Of a stretch of 64,000 bases of DNA, positions 24,111-36,315 are shown one piece after another (position 1 is the stretch's first letter; each line of letters starts with the position of its first letter). Under the pieces are notes generated by a model that was not told the DNA's origin, did not search any database, and worked only from the letters and a program-made list of their open reading frames with translations. A program made the position numbers and the translations under genes. The DNA comes from Sepiola atlantica (lineage: Eukaryota > Mollusca > Cephalopoda > Sepiida > Sepiolidae). The DNA is taken from contig OY744521.1 of the NCBI GenBank assembly GCA_963556195.1, positions 136,146,899-136,210,898 of the forward strand, in the 5' to 3' direction.

Positions 24111-24566
24111 CAATGTATAGAAGGCTAAATAAATTCTCTCACATATATAAATAATAAGTTGATTTATAATATTGATTGATTTCTTTTATCATAGTGAAAT
24201 GAATAAGGTAATTGTGCAATGAGCCTGGGTAATATTTGTAGTATGATGTTATTCTTTTTATTGAATCAGAATCCAAAATGAAATTAAAATCCGATAAAGA
24301 TGTGACACGCTATGTATTTGTATCACGTTACAAATAGCTAGACACGCATACCTTTTGTCAAATATCGTATTCATTTCTTTATAGTTTTTAATGCGAACGT
24401 AAACTACATGCTTCTTTTCATAATTCCCTTTACTCGAAAACAAATAGCAACATTAAATTCTTGTTTTGATTTTTGTTTTCTTTCGACATTTTAACTTCAA
24501 ATGTGTGCATTTCTTCCATTTTATATAGGTAATTTCTTCATATATATTTATTCATTTTTATTGAAG

Positions 24567-24635
24567 GTGTTTGGTGAAACTATTGGAAGCATTGTGGATC
24601 CGGCAGTCGTTCCCGTATGGAGAAATGCTAATCCG
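24567..24635 (+). CDS. Candidate exon 1 of a large-intron host gene (GAIN-like?)
   Basis: A 69-nt block between an acceptor-like TTTTTATTGAAG and a donor GTAATA. Its 23 codons read VFGETIGSIVDPAVV then PVWRNANP and end in phase 0, which joins in frame to the block at 25083. The local sequence has higher GC than its surroundings. The acceptor is only fair. Together with the following blocks it resembles the start of a GAIN subdomain A (an amphipathic helix with W.NL/W.NA before the next helix), as in adhesion GPCRs. This is a pattern-level suggestion, not an identification. Confidence 0.45.
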
Positions 24636-25082
24636 GTAATAAGCTTTATTCTGCAATTTTGTTCATTTGGCACATCTAACGTTGCTCGCAAAGTAATAAG
24701 AACTCTGTGTACTCATGATCTAAACCTTTAAAACTGTATTAACATTTTTTTAATTTAGAAAAAAGAATAGGACATCGTCTTCACTGTTTATGAATGTCCT
24801 ATGCAAATTGATAATAATTTAATTGATGAATTGTAAAGGATTTTGAAACATTTAATTCATTGTACATATAGTTTCTCTAGCATTATAACAAACATGAAAC
24901 TTGCATGCAGTTTTAAAAAAATTTAATTTACACCCGAACAACGCCGACTCCATTTGCTACTTAATATTAAAACAGGTCAATTGTCATATATCGTTCGGAA
25001 AATGAAGTCATATTTTTTAACAATATGAGGTAGCTTCAAATACAGATAGCACATTCTTATTATAATATTTATTTATTTTCAG

Positions 25083-25203
25083 ACAATGGTCAGTGATACA
25101 ATGTCTTCGATTCTGGCGAACTCTGAAAAATTAGCCGGGAACGTATTTCAACGCAGGGACAGGGCCGACACAAAAAGCTTCTCCATGGCATCTTCTAACG
25201 TTG
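25083..25203 (+). CDS. Candidate exon 2 of the same host gene
   Basis: A 121-nt block with a strong acceptor (TTTATTTTCAG) and donor (GTAAGA). It is open in the frame continuing from the previous block: TMVSDTMSSILANSEKLAG, then NVFQRRDRADTKSFSMASSNV. It ends in phase 1. The helix with regularly spaced hydrophobics followed by a basic linker and a beta-like segment fits the GAIN-type pattern (helix, then a strand before DFTVT in the next exon). No homolog is named with confidence. Confidence 0.6.
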
Positions 25204-25374
25204 GTAAGAAAAAATTTTTAAAAAAAGTTGTCTCTTTCATATAATACACTTAATAATAAAACAAATACTACAACAATTAATGGTCAATGTGCAGAAAGTC
25301 TTGAAATAAAAACATCCCTATTTTGATTCCTAACACATTGGCATTTGTAAATATAATAAATATGATCGTTATTT

Positions 25375-25600
25375 TAATGGAAAGTGCTCGGCTGAGCTTT
25401 CTTCTCTTGTTCCTACTTGTAAATCTTTCACGGCAAAAACTCGTCCCCCTATAACCACTGCAAATTGCTTGCCTGAGGGCTGCAACAGGGTCCTGTTCAA
25501 ATCTAATGTAAGCAGACACTTTACATTAACCGTCCTCATCAGTTATTGACACTTATCCTCGAGTTGCTCTTAGCTTTTATAAGTGTTAACTCATTAGTAA
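25375..25600 (+). pseudogene. CR1/jockey-type RT, extreme C-terminal fragment
   Basis: Reads GKCSAELSSLVPTCKSFTA, then ITTANCLPEGCNRVLFKSNV, the C-terminal end of the family seen at 22785. It terminates in the same TTATCCTCGAGT..TTAGC noncoding tail. It lies within the intron after the candidate exon at 25083. Confidence 0.55.
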
Positions 25601-25680
25601 AAACAATTAAAGTTTGAGTTAGAGTATCTAAATATATAAAGATTGAAATAGTTTTTGCTATATATTTGTTTAATGAATAG

Positions 25681-26093
25681 ATCATGCCTGTTATGACATA
25701 TGGTAGTTAGCTACCACTTAATAATGCAGCGATAGAAAAACTAAGAGTGGTACAATGCAAAATGGGACGCGTTATGCTAATATCAGCTCAGGTGATAGAA
25801 AAAGAAACACCTGGATCAGACAGCAAACTGGAATAAATGAGATCATCACTACCATACAAACGGCAAAACATAGATGGGTGGGTCATCTTTCGTGATAGAC
25901 AGACAACATGTGGATATATAGAGCAACAGAATGGACCCAGAGGCAATAGAAAAAGCCTAAAGGAAGGTCAAAAACCCGATGGAACGACGACCTCGACAGC
26001 CAACTAGGTCCTACTTGGTCACGCCTAGCCAGGGATAAAACAAGGTTGAAAGAAACCAATGATGGGTTCCTTCTTCTAGGAGTGATAAAACAT

Positions 26094-26131
<38 letters not shown>
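25681..26131 (+). pseudogene. RTE-type non-LTR retrotransposon 3' fragment ending in (ATC)n
   Basis: With frameshifts and stops allowed, the plus strand shows MPVMTYG, a KLRVVQ.KM block, RNTWIRQQTGIN, TIQTAKHRWVGHL, KGRPKTRWNDDLD and GPTWSRLARD. This is the familiar C-terminus of RTE-clade endonuclease-reverse transcriptases. The copy ends about 45 bp later in perfect ATC repeats (26095-26131), consistent with RTE elements ending in short tandem repeats. It is 5'-truncated and decayed. Confidence 0.65.
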
Positions 26132-26139
26132 GTATACTT

Positions 26140-27820
26140 TTTATACAGTAGTAACAAATGTAAAAGAAATATCTTCAGATGTTACTGACGAGTTATTTAT
26201 TACGTGCTCACATTTATTGGTCGATTGCTCTTTGTACAGAATCAATGATTGCGTCCTGTAACTCCTGTAAAGTTTGGGGGTAAACCGCACACAAAATAAT
26301 GCAGCGGAGTGAAACCCGGAGAATGAGGCGCACGTTGATTTTTTGTTCTAGAGATCAAAGGATTATCAAACATGTTTAAGCATTTCTAGTCTTTTATTAG
26401 GTTTATAGAAAATTATGGCAAGAGTAACCGTTTTCCATCTGGTATTTTTTTTTAAACATCCAGAAACCACTTATTGCCACGTTTTTAATGAGTGAATTTC
26501 GAATTTTCTTTACAGAATATTAAAGTAAAATGTTAAACATTCCGAATGAAATAATTTTTAGATTTCTCGCATCTTCATTAAAGGTTTTAGACGTCTGAGT
26601 CATCATGTTTGCAATAACATTGCTAAACGCGCAGATTGAATAGGTTCCTCTTACTTTCGATTTGTGCAGTATCTTTTTAAGGAACTGTGTCCCTCGTTCA
26701 GTCTGTCAAACTTAAGTTTGAATTATGATTTTCGTTGATCTATCACTCGAATTTGAAATAGAATTTTCTTTGGCCTGTCACGCTTAAGTTTAAAATAGCA
26801 TTTTATATGCGTCCGTGCATTACTATAAGATTCTTTGTCCGTTGATCATGTCAGTCTGTCGGTCAGTAATTCTTAGGTTTAAAAGTAAACTTTTATTACA
26901 TTAATGTATATCAAAATACCCATTTCTGTTTTACCACGTTTAAATAGATGTAAACCAAGTAAGATAATGATGGAGGAGCAATAATGTCAGTGGGGAAATG
27001 TTTAATAAATATCAACGTGTAATTTAACGTATCTTATGACAGACAGTATTGCATCAGAGCCTATCATTGAACGTCGATAAAACAAAGACTGTTTGACATT
27101 TATGGCTGAAAATTGGTGGACAAGTCAGGCATTTTATTTATCTTTAAACTTTTACAAAAATGTTTACAGTATAGAAAATTTTCTTTATACAATAAGATGT
27201 GGGACAAAGCCGAATTATTTGTCGGATGTCGTCCTCTTGGTCTATACTCTAAACTAGTTTAAGTCACCAAAATACCACATTCACTTTATGGGTAAAGCCT
27301 ACTTAACATTATCCCCAATGGTTTGACGTTTTCGATTTACAAAAAAATATATGTACAAATTCATCTGTTGGAGGGGGGGGGCTACAAACCTAACAAAGAT
27401 TGCTGAAAAATAAAATGCTAAGTGTAATGATTAGTAAGACCTTCCCAAATCTATCTGAGTGTGAGCTGCTCACTGTTTTCTGAGTTGTTTCAAGAGGCGA
27501 AAACAAGTAAGACAGTTTCTAAGTGGAAAAGAAATGTTGGATTGTAGAAAGGATTGTGAATTTTATTAATGATTCGATTGGGGCAATTTTTGGATGTCAA
27601 GCTGTACTTTGCAAAAAAAATCAGCGGATAATCTTGGCCGAACTTCGGGATCGATATAACTATACATCAGAAACTTTTTTACAATTTACGGAGTTTGAAA
27701 AGGAAAGTCGTTTTCATATTTTATTTACTTTTTTGTCAACATCATATTCTTTATTACTGTTTAACACTTCTTTCCATCTTTTCAGTCGTGTTTCGTTTAT
27801 CATTGCAATAAGATAAAAAC
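26140..27820. other. Intron-like AT-rich sequence
   Basis: Contains the CTGTCACGCTT-type degenerate tandem repeat (26690-26890). An open stretch at 27523-27816 has no recognisable domain and ends in a Phe/Leu-rich low-complexity tail; not called. Confidence 0.45.
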
Positions 27821-27822
27821 AA

Positions 27823-28435
27823 CACAGACAGATAATAAATGTTAAATCTTACATGAACATTTGATTCAACAATACATCTAATATGATATTTTTTATCAAA
27901 CTATGTCCTGTATACGACTGTAATTCTCAGTACAAAACCATTGAGATCCATTTAATCTCCAAATGAACTCTAATCACATACATCAATCAGTCATTGCCAA
28001 AACTCTACTTGATTGAAACAACCAGGTTTTATACTTGATATGGCAATATTCCTAAAAAACTAGATTAATTGCATTTCATGATGAATTTATAAACATTAAA
28101 ATTCCACTAGAAATAAATATCCAGAACCACAGACAGATAATAAATGTGAAATCTCACATGAACATTCGATTAAACAATATACAGGGCGACACAGCAAAAT
28201 GTTAGGAGTTAAATTTATAAGCCTAAAAACAGGAATTATATGTAATTGATATTTAAAACAGGATACTAACATAAAGGTCACAGAGTACATACAGATGGTA
28301 ACTGGATTTTGCTAAGTTTTTCAAAGATGGCAGCTTTGTAGCAAACTGGTGCATGTGCAAACGAAAAAGAGAATCATATGTAATTGATCTTTTAAAACAT
28401 GATACTAACATAAAAGTTACAGAGTACACAAGTGA
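27823..28435. repeat. Interleaved local direct repeats
   Basis: 27823-27880 and 28129-28187 share ACAGACAGATAATAAATGT and the following 35 bp. 28228-28290 and 28371-28430 share ATATGTAATTGAT, then ACTAACATAAA, then ACAGAGTACA. Noncoding. Confidence 0.6.
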
Positions 28436-28794
28436 AAAAAGGAACGAATTTAAAGGCTAAGTAATACTCGCCGTGCTTACGGAAGATAGAAAAAGCGAAA
28501 AATTAAATCGGTCTCTCTTTTATCCAACAACTAAACAGATCGTATTCGAAATCTCCCTTTTCGCTTATTTGCTTAAACGTGAACACGGAACAATAGAAAT
28601 GGACTATGACGTAATAAAATATATATCATTTTATTTTTTATAAACCTCAATTCGAGTGATTTCTTCACCCTACACAGAGCGTCGGTATTCAACACTTTAT
28701 GTACTTATGCGTGTATTGATTAGGTACCATATAGCATTGCGCTTGTTTCTTCTATGCTCGAAGAAACATGAAGGAATATTCTTAAGAAACGTCC

Positions 28795-29010
28795 ATTCAA
28801 TCTGCTATTTTATACGTATGTGTCAGACTGACTGACAGAACGAACGAATAAACGACTGACAAATGGACAGACCATTTTGTAGACATGCATGGGGGCATCT
28901 CAAAATAAAGTAAATTTAGCGACTAAAATCCTATGTTTAACATCAACGTGATAGAACAGACAGACCAATCAACGGACAGACAGAGTGTTTTATAGAGATG
29001 CGTGGACGCA
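28795..29010 (-). repeat. CTGTC-type degenerate repeat, reverse orientation
   Basis: GACAGA/GGACAGACC and CGTGATAGAACAGACAG blocks are reverse-complement relatives of the arrays at 1690 and 26690. Confidence 0.4.
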
Positions 29011-29214
29011 TAGAATAATCAACTTTTGTTACTGATTCATTCAATTTAAGCATTTAGAGATGAAAATGCTATTATTAAAACTTAATAATTAAATAATATT
29101 AAAACTTAAGATTAACCAACAGACCGAAGTTCTTAATCTAAAATATATATTATGTTTTCGCAATTAGATGATCAGTGTAATTCTGCTGTTTATAGTAGAA
29201 CACACGTAGACATT

Positions 29215-29345
29215 TTGCCTAACTTGATATTCATTATTTACATAAGTTTTTTTTTTTTTTACATAATTTGTTTTCTTCGTGTTCTTATCATTGTAGATTT
29301 TATTGTCACTTGAATAAGTTAGTTATGTTAAAAGGAAGTTTCCAT
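29215..29345 (+). pseudogene. Decayed duplicate of the candidate exon at 30311
   Basis: The pyrimidine tract, acceptor and first bases (TTGTAG then ATTTTATTGTCACTTG) parallel those of the later exon (TTGCAG then ATTTTACCGTTACTTG), including an upstream ACATAAGTTTT block. The copy has an in-frame TGA after five codons, lacks the middle of the exon, and retains an AGGAAGTTT block from its end. It looks like a dead tandem exon duplicate. Confidence 0.45.
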
Positions 29346-29669
29346 TTAGAAATTAGACACATAAAAATTTCGGGCTACAGGTAAACCATTAAGTTAACGT
29401 GTTCGAGGAAGTGACGTAACAGATACAATTCTGAGTGTGAGACGTAGCGAAAAGAGCTGAGTGTACGTTCTCTTTGCTTTTTTCTGTAAGATAGAGCAGA
29501 CGTGTTTTTGGAGACCATCTCTTCCCATGGAACTGGGGTAATATTACGAATGTAATATTACTGTATACATGCAAAGTAAAATATACTGTGCATTATGTTC
29601 AGAGCAATTTAAACTAACATATTTTTTTAAATAGTCAACATCAAAACAAATATGGTTGAAACGAGATAT

Positions 29670-29940
29670 GACCAACATTGAAAGATAAAACGAAAGAGAA
29701 CAACACTATAGCCACTTCGGTGACGACTACGTCTTTGGCTGTTCCAAAGCAGAAAGGGCTAGGCAGACACATCGTCGTCACTACTTCTGTAACTAATACA
29801 CGTGGCAACACGACTTTTACTACGAGACGCCTCGGCCACATTAAAAACGGTTCGAAGAAAACGAATATTCGAAACCGTAATGCAAAATATATACCAACCA
29901 ACTCTGTTAATTCCATATATAACAATCCGCGAAATTAATG
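29670..29940. other. Open but unassigned stretch in the intron
   Basis: Both strands are open for 80-90 codons and base composition is less AT-rich than the neighbours. The plus-strand reading is Thr/Asn/Arg-rich (TSVTTTSLAVPKQKGLG). No splice sites put it in frame with the flanking candidate exons, and no domain is recognised. It may be a relic of an element or coding by chance. Confidence 0.3.
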
Positions 29941-30310
29941 CCATTTTTTGCAACTTGTGAAGCACGAACTATTCAACATACATATATACAGATACTTACA
30001 AAATATGTTTGTCTTAGCATAGAAATGTGCAATGCAGTGGAATGCATATTTCTATATTTATATGTCAGACTAGCTGATTGCTGTGTTCTTGGTCTGTACA
30101 GCTTGTCTGAAAGCAATGCTGTACACAGCTAAATGATAATCATCGGCATTCTAACCCAGATATTCGGCCCAGTTTTAATAAACCACCGAAGAAATGCTCC
30201 CTCTCCTCCTACAAACCCGGCTTATCTCTTAATATTTGTCATATAACATTTACATAAGTTTTCTTTTTACCAAATGTGATATTTTCTCTTTGTTTTTCTT
30301 ATCCTTGCAG

Positions 30311-30427
30311 ATTTTACCGTTACTTGCTTAGACGAAATGTCACCCAACCAACATTCCAGGAGTACCGATTCCAGTACAGTTTCTTTACCTAAGGAAGTTT
30401 TCGATATTAGCAGAAAAGAAAACAATG
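30311..30427 (+). CDS. Candidate exon 3 of the same host gene
   Basis: A 117-nt block with a good acceptor (TTTTTCTTATCCTTGCAG) and donor (GTATGT). The phase-1 G carried from 25203 makes GAT, and the block is open: DFTVTCLDEMSPNQHSR, then STDSSTVSLPKEVFDISRK, ENN. It ends in phase 1. The alternation DFTVTCLDEM, then VSLPKEVF, followed in the next exon by VSVSAPSL, matches the arrangement of beta strands around an LP(K)-type segment in GAIN domains of adhesion GPCRs. It has a decayed duplicate at 29297. Confidence 0.6.
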
Positions 30428-30537
30428 GTATGTAATGTTTACATGCGATTTGCTGTAAGAAAGAGCTCCTTTAGACGATCTTCTCCTTAGCGCGAAACAC
30501 AAATGTTTCTGTGTAGCTTGCTGTAATATTTTGACAC

Positions 30538-30540
<3 letters not shown>

Positions 30541-30611
<71 letters not shown>
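30541..30611. repeat. (TA)n microsatellite
   Basis: About 35 TA units. Confidence 0.95.
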
Positions 30612-30612
<1 letters not shown>

Positions 30613-31006
30613 TATTTTTCTATTTCTCTCCCTGTATCTATTCCCACATCTTCATATCTCACTCTCTCTCTCTTCTTTATTTCCTCTCACCCTTCTCTAT
30701 ATTTATTATATTATAACAATAATAAATATAGCTTATGCTAATACTTTACTGAAGTTCCACAGAAAATCCCATCGTTAGAAGTTTATTAAGAATGTATAAC
30801 GTATCTTTCTGTTTATATTCAAATGTAAAAGATCGTTAAGGATGTATTAATACTGCTGGCGATTGGATGTACCATGAAACTGCAGTAAAGTGTTAAGATT
30901 ACTTTTATTTCCTTTTATTATTATAAGGTTCTATTTAAAACTATAGCAATCCTTTTTGTGGGCGGGATCTTGCTCTGTTGCAATTTTGAGAAGTCGAATT
31001 TCATGC

Positions 31007-31009
<3 letters not shown>

Positions 31010-31068
<59 letters not shown>

Positions 31069-31194
31069 GTATATTTCTAATGAATCTCTCGTTTTTGGTG
31101 ATTTCTTCTTGTGTTTAATTTGTCTTTCCTTTTGTCTTTTTCATATATCTTGTCTCCACGGCATTTCCTATTACCATATTTCGTGTATTTTATC

Positions 31195-31256
<62 letters not shown>
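31010..31256. repeat. Two (TA)n microsatellites
   Basis: TA tracts at 31010-31065 and 31198-31256. Confidence 0.95.
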
Positions 31257-31259
<3 letters not shown>

Positions 31260-32059
31260 TTATGTAGATGGGATAGCATTTAGACCCTTTACAATAGCTA
31301 GTTATAATAACGTGGAGCGAGTTCTGCTGCATGAGAAACAGCTGGTCTTCCATACTAATTTAGTCGCACTTTGCGCTCTGGAGAGGTAATTCTCTGTTAA
31401 GTGCAACTCCATAGTCTTCTAAGACTGAAAGTTACATGTATAAATCATATGCATATATATTTATGTATGTACATATATGACCGTATGTTCGTAAATACTT
31501 GAGTGCACAGGTTTGTTCAAGTGGGTCATTTGTTTAGTTAATATGTATGTCAAGAAATGTTTAATACTGTCTTAAATCTTATGTAATTAATCTGGCGCAG
31601 CCTCCTCCTCATCCTCAACATGATCTCAAATAAGATTTCAACTATCATGTTGAGTGGAAGTTGTTAGCGTGATCATTTAAACTTTTGAACATTTTTACTA
31701 TAATTTGGATTAGGATTAATATATCGATTGAGCACCAAATTCTTAGATTATGAAACAAAAGATGAAAAAGTAGCTGTTCAGTTTTTAGAAGAATGTTCAG
31801 ACTTTGTAACTTAAGGGAACTTATAATAGAATTTAATTTAATTTGTTTTCAAATTTTCTTATTTGTGAGAAAACGGTGTTTCTATTTCCATTTTTTACCT
31901 ATTTCGGACTATCAGGTGATCAAAGATGACCGCAAACGACCCCCTTTCCAATCCAATCTGTCTCTTTGTCTGGCGATACTCCAAGTAGAAAGATGTGTCT
32001 AGGGCGCTGTTCCAACGGGGCGCACAGTGTGGGAGGGTGTAGCGAAACGAACTATCCGT

Positions 32060-32266
32060 CTATCTATATGCCTTCCATTCTATCTGTCTATCTCTATTTC
32101 CCTTCATCTCTATCTATCTATTTCTCTCCCTCTCTCCTCCCGTATCTTACTCTCCTTGTATCTTTCTCTCCCTCTATCTTTCTCTCCATCTATTTTTCTC
32201 TATCTTTCTCTCCCTCTCTATTTATTTCTTTCTCTTCCTCGCTCTTCCTCGCTCTTCCTCGCTCTT

Positions 32267-32303
<37 letters not shown>

Positions 32304-32332
32304 ATCTATTTCTCTTTCTCTATCTCTCTCAT
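32060..32332. repeat. Pyrimidine tract (TCTC/TCTA)n
   Basis: Long CT-rich strand with CTAT and TTCCTCGC sub-repeats. Open Leu/Ser/Phe-rich translations are spurious. Confidence 0.9.
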
Positions 32333-32409
32333 GCGCGTACGCGTGCAACCCGTTCCTCTGATGTTTTCGATAACTGTCCGTCTTTTTTATAACAAACCTT
32401 TTGATAAAT

Positions 32410-32475
32410 CAACATCGGTAACCGAGTGGTTTTATCTCACTAGACAAGAAAGAACCTTGGTTCGACAACGACAAC
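32410..32475 (+). repeat. tRNA-like SINE head with A and B boxes
   Basis: GTAACCGAGTGG (32418-32429) fits a pol III A box and GGTTCGACAAC (32459-32469) fits a B box with two mismatches, about 30 bp between them as in tRNA-derived SINEs. It lies immediately upstream of the second copy of the 180-bp duplication, which could be its body. Confidence 0.45.
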
Positions 32476-32719
32476 ATGTGTGTATAATTGTTTAAACACG
32501 CATCGGTAAGTGAAAATACAATACACATAGATATTTCCTTGTTTGAACTAATAGAACTTAAAAGAAATCAATCTGGCAGAATTTCACTTGTTTTTAAATG
32601 TGTTTATAAGAAATGGTGTGGTTGTTATTTCCATTATTTACCAGTTTGCGGGTGCCATCACCTAATTGCGAGTGACCGCAAGTGTTCATAAGAGGTCCCC
32701 TTTTCAATTCAAGTCATAT

Positions 32720-34605
32720 GTTCCCTTTTGCTGCATCAGCACAATTACATAAAACTATGTGTATCATCGAATCTACGTTGTCTAAGACACTTCCTTCCAC
32801 CTAGAGTGTTTATGTATTTTTTTCTTGCCACCTGCATGTCTGGCTGGAAAAAGGTGACGGTGCCCTGAATAGATTTAACCTCGTGATTTTTTTTATTTAC
32901 TGGCAAGATTAAGAAAATACTTACTGGTAGATTCCGTCAAGTGATGCTGACTCTAGACCACAGGTGGTTGACACATGTCTCCTGGTGGGAGTGGGCAGAA
33001 ACTGTAGCGGTGTTAAACATGGTAAATATGAACCAAAGACACCGTTACGAGCTCAACGATGATTAAGTTATTAATGATAAGAAACACACAGATAATTGAA
33101 ACTAAAGATGAAACGAGAAAGACATATTTGAACACACATTAAATTTTTATTTCATTTCGTTTGTTATTTTAAAATTCTTGGCGGAAGTGCTAATCAAAAC
33201 AGATAATCTTTGATACGCGACGCATTGGTATAAAGGAATACAGTTTGTTATTCAAAGCCCTGTTTACTAAAAATATTTTATCGGGTGACATCAATAGTTT
33301 TACAGTTAAACATTTCACGGTCTTTTCATAAGAAATTCAGCCTACATTTAATTTATTTGATATAATTGAACCTTTTGTGATTTACACATTTTTAAAACTT
33401 TATTTCACCTCAAAACAAGGCATATTGCCACTGAAACGTAAATAGTTGCTGTTATTAGAGGCCAGATTTATAGTGGGCAGGGGGGGAATTTTGCAGCAAG
33501 ATTTTTGTTCACATTGTATTTAAATTTCTGCATATTCTGGTATAGTCGGGGAATTAAAGAACAAGGAAGAAAATCTAAAGGAAAGCTATTTGAATAAAAT
33601 GTTTTTTTGGCATCTTGGGAACTCTACAGTGAAGAGGTGAGATTTTGCTGTTAGTCAGGCTGATCGATGGTATTTATATTTAGGAGGGGTACAAGTTCGT
33701 CGGGGCATATTCCGTGGAAGACATATGTTGGGTTGTTATCTTCATTGATGTTGTTATGTTCACAAAGTTTTGACCGTTATACTATCTAGCAGCTTTCCGG
33801 TGTATTTTCCCCATGAATCCCAAACTTAAATCTTTATTTAATGCCCGGCGATCGCTAGAGTTGCCCTTTTGTCGGATATGTAAACGATGAATTATGAACA
33901 TAAAATAGTTGTTTAAAGTTCCCTTGTGTTAATTTCTCTAGTCATGATGGGCCTAGTTAGCGTGATTTTTACCTAGAAAAGAACAGATTTTACTCGGTAG
34001 TTTCTCGGTAGAGGGCAGTTGTTTCCGATTCTACAGGAACATGTGGGTATAATTGGTGGTTTAGGTTTAGTGGTGACCTTACATTTCATGAAAATTTCGC
34101 AAAAGTAGCTTGTTTTAGTAGAATTTATATTGAATAATTTATGTAGGCTATGCTGCGGTGGGAAGTGCATATCTATCAATTCTAAGAATAACTGTGTTGC
34201 TTTTGAAGTTAAATTAAAAAAATAAGGCGGTAAACTAAATTATGTTCCTCATCCTTTTGTATTATTATTTGTCCTGTGCGTGGGTGAGTATAAAAGAGAT
34301 CGGTTCTTAAAATCCGCTTTTGCGGAGTTCTTTTGTGGCAGTAAGGAGCGACCTTATGAAAATATTTAAGTTCGATAAGAAGTTTGTTAGGTATGAGATT
34401 TTTAAATACAAATAGTGGGTGGCACGATTCAGTGTTAACATATCTTAGCTTCCTATTGGGTAAAGTCCGTGTGTGCTGCTAGTAAGGTCCAGATTTAAAG
34501 CAAGAAAATTAACGTTAAAGAGGTTAGTGTAAATGGTGATTTGTAAGTCCTAATTGGCTAGGTGTGTGTTTAATTGTTTGCCGAGTTTATCTACAGTATA
34601 AAATG
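32720..34605. other. AT-rich, intron-like sequence
   Basis: No exon, repeat or open frame could be supported. Confidence 0.5.

Positions 34606-34607
<2 letters not shown>

Positions 34608-34680
<73 letters not shown>
34608..34680. repeat. (TA)n microsatellite
   Basis: About 36 TA units abutting the foldback element. Confidence 0.95.
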
Positions 34681-34684
<4 letters not shown>

Positions 34685-35234
34685 AGAAGGAATAGGTAAA
34701 TAAATACCTTTTGAAGCATTAAGATGCGATATCAATTTTTTTTTATAAAAAAGAAAAATAATAAATCGAAACCGATTTTTTTTTTTTTTCATAAACTAGC
34801 ATTTTTTTTTGTTAGTTTAAAGTGATACAAATATTTCGCCAAAACCTGGCATCCTCGGTGTGTAATATATCCTGATGTCATCGGATTTGTATTTTTTTTC
34901 TCTTACCGGCTTGTTGTTATTACAGCCGGGTCAAATGGGTTAGCTGTTGTTTCCCACTATCAAATATGAAGAACGTGAATGCAGCACGTGATTTGTATAA
35001 GTGTTTTAAGGAGAAAAAATACAAATCCGATGACATCAGGATATATTACACAACGAGGATGCCAGGTTTTGGCGAAATATTTGTATCACTTTAAACTAAC
35101 AAAAAAAAATGCTAGTTTATAATAAAAAAGAAAAAAAAATCGGTTTCGATTTATTATTTTTCTTTTTTATAAAAAAAAATTGATATCGCATCTTAATGCT
35201 TCAAAAGGTATTTATTTACCTATTCCTTCTTAAA
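34681..35234. mobile_element. Foldback (long inverted repeat) element, 554 bp
   Basis: Arms 34681-34903 and 35011-35234 are nearly perfect reverse complements (about 223 bp; differences mainly in A/T homopolymer length) around a roughly 107-bp unique spacer. Termini are TTTAAGAAGG and CCTTCTTAAA. It is flanked by (TA)n on the left and AT-rich DNA on the right. No coding capacity. A transcript would form a very long hairpin. Confidence 0.8.
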
Positions 35235-35278
35235 TTTAACAATAGATGCTTTTAAAAAAAAATATGAACCTTAAAACA

Positions 35279-35280
<2 letters not shown>

Positions 35281-35319
<39 letters not shown>
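35281..35319. repeat. (TA)n microsatellite
   Basis: About 19 TA units. Confidence 0.9.
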
Positions 35320-35325
<6 letters not shown>

Positions 35326-35340
35326 TAAACATAGTTTGAG

Positions 35341-35390
35341 TATCTGACAATTGTTTCAGAACCGTCTCGGCTCCTCCTCAGGGGTATACT
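35341..35390 (-). ncRNA. Hammerhead-like ribozyme motif, inverted partner
   Basis: Minus strand: CTGAGGA (35375-35381), stem II GGAGCC/GGTTCT, GAAA (35354-35357) and GTC (35346-35348). The closing stem II pair is weakened to G-T relative to the right copy. Confidence 0.5.
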
Positions 35391-35769
35391 GATGAGCAAA
35401 GATTAAATCCGCCAATACACAATCATCAAAAAAAGACAAAAAAAAACAAATTACATTTCAAAGTTTTCAGACGAGAAACCCTTTTGCATAAAATGACACC
35501 TTTGACACCTACCTATCGACGCTTAAGGAAGTCGGTCAACTCAAACTTTTGGCAGGAACGGCTTGACTCGGCCGTATCCTAACTACATGCGCACACATCC
35601 AGACACACTCACACATACACACACTCACGCTTATACGCACACATTTATATACTCACAAACCCACATACACACTTATATATAGATGTAAAAATAAAATAAA
35701 AACATAAATACATATATATATATACACATACACACATACACCCAGATATATATACATATATACATAAAC

Positions 35770-35842
<73 letters not shown>

Positions 35843-36261
35843 GATACACACATACACACACACACATACACATATTTATCTATTTTGCGTAATATATTAA
35901 GGATTTAATTCTTTATTTTATTTTCTTACTAAACATTTTCCCAATAAGTGTTATATACATTAAGACAATCGCTATTTATTATTTAATTAAAATTCATAAT
36001 AAATATCAATCATATTTACCAGCGAACTAAGTTGATCCAATCACAATATTATTGATAATTAGAAACCAGGTTTTTAATATCGACTAGTTATTATGTTTAT
36101 CTAGTTCCTTATGATACTCTACTTAATACCTTATTATTTGTAATAATTTTGCGTTATTTTATAAAGGAATTGAATTTGTTATTATTTTATTTTATTTTAG
36201 ATTAATTATATTCTCTTTTTCTGTGTCCATCTATATTGATTTAATCTAACCTTTGTTCAAC

Positions 36262-36315
36262 AGTATATCCCTGAGGAGGAGCCGAGACGGTTCCGAAACA
36301 ATTGTCGAATACTCA
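36262..36315 (+). ncRNA. Hammerhead-like ribozyme motif, minimal stem III
   Basis: CTGAGGA (36271-36277), stem II GGAGCC/GGTTCC (36278-36283 with 36289-36294, one G-T pair, loop GAGAC), GAAA (36295-36298), a 2-3 bp stem III in ACAATTGT, and the GTC cleavage triplet (36304-36306). Stem I: C36270-G36307, then an internal loop, then AGTAT/ATACT. All required core bases are present. Such short stem III forms in retroelements are thought to act best as dimers. Confidence 0.6.

Larger units (their letters stand above)
31785..32715. repeat. Diverged direct duplication of about 180 bp
   Basis: 31785-31965 and 32535-32715 share TAGAACTTA/GGGAACTTA, a GTGAGAAAACGGTG/TAAGAAATGGTGTGG block, TTTCCATT.TTTACC and GACCGCAA...CCCCTTT.CAAT. 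Probably two copies of one unnamed interspersed repeat. Confidence 0.5.

Noticed and set aside
29670..29940. Possible host exon in the intron between 25203 and 30311
   Set aside because: Splice-like sites exist, but the phase needed by the flanking exons gives a stop at once; neither strand shows a known domain.
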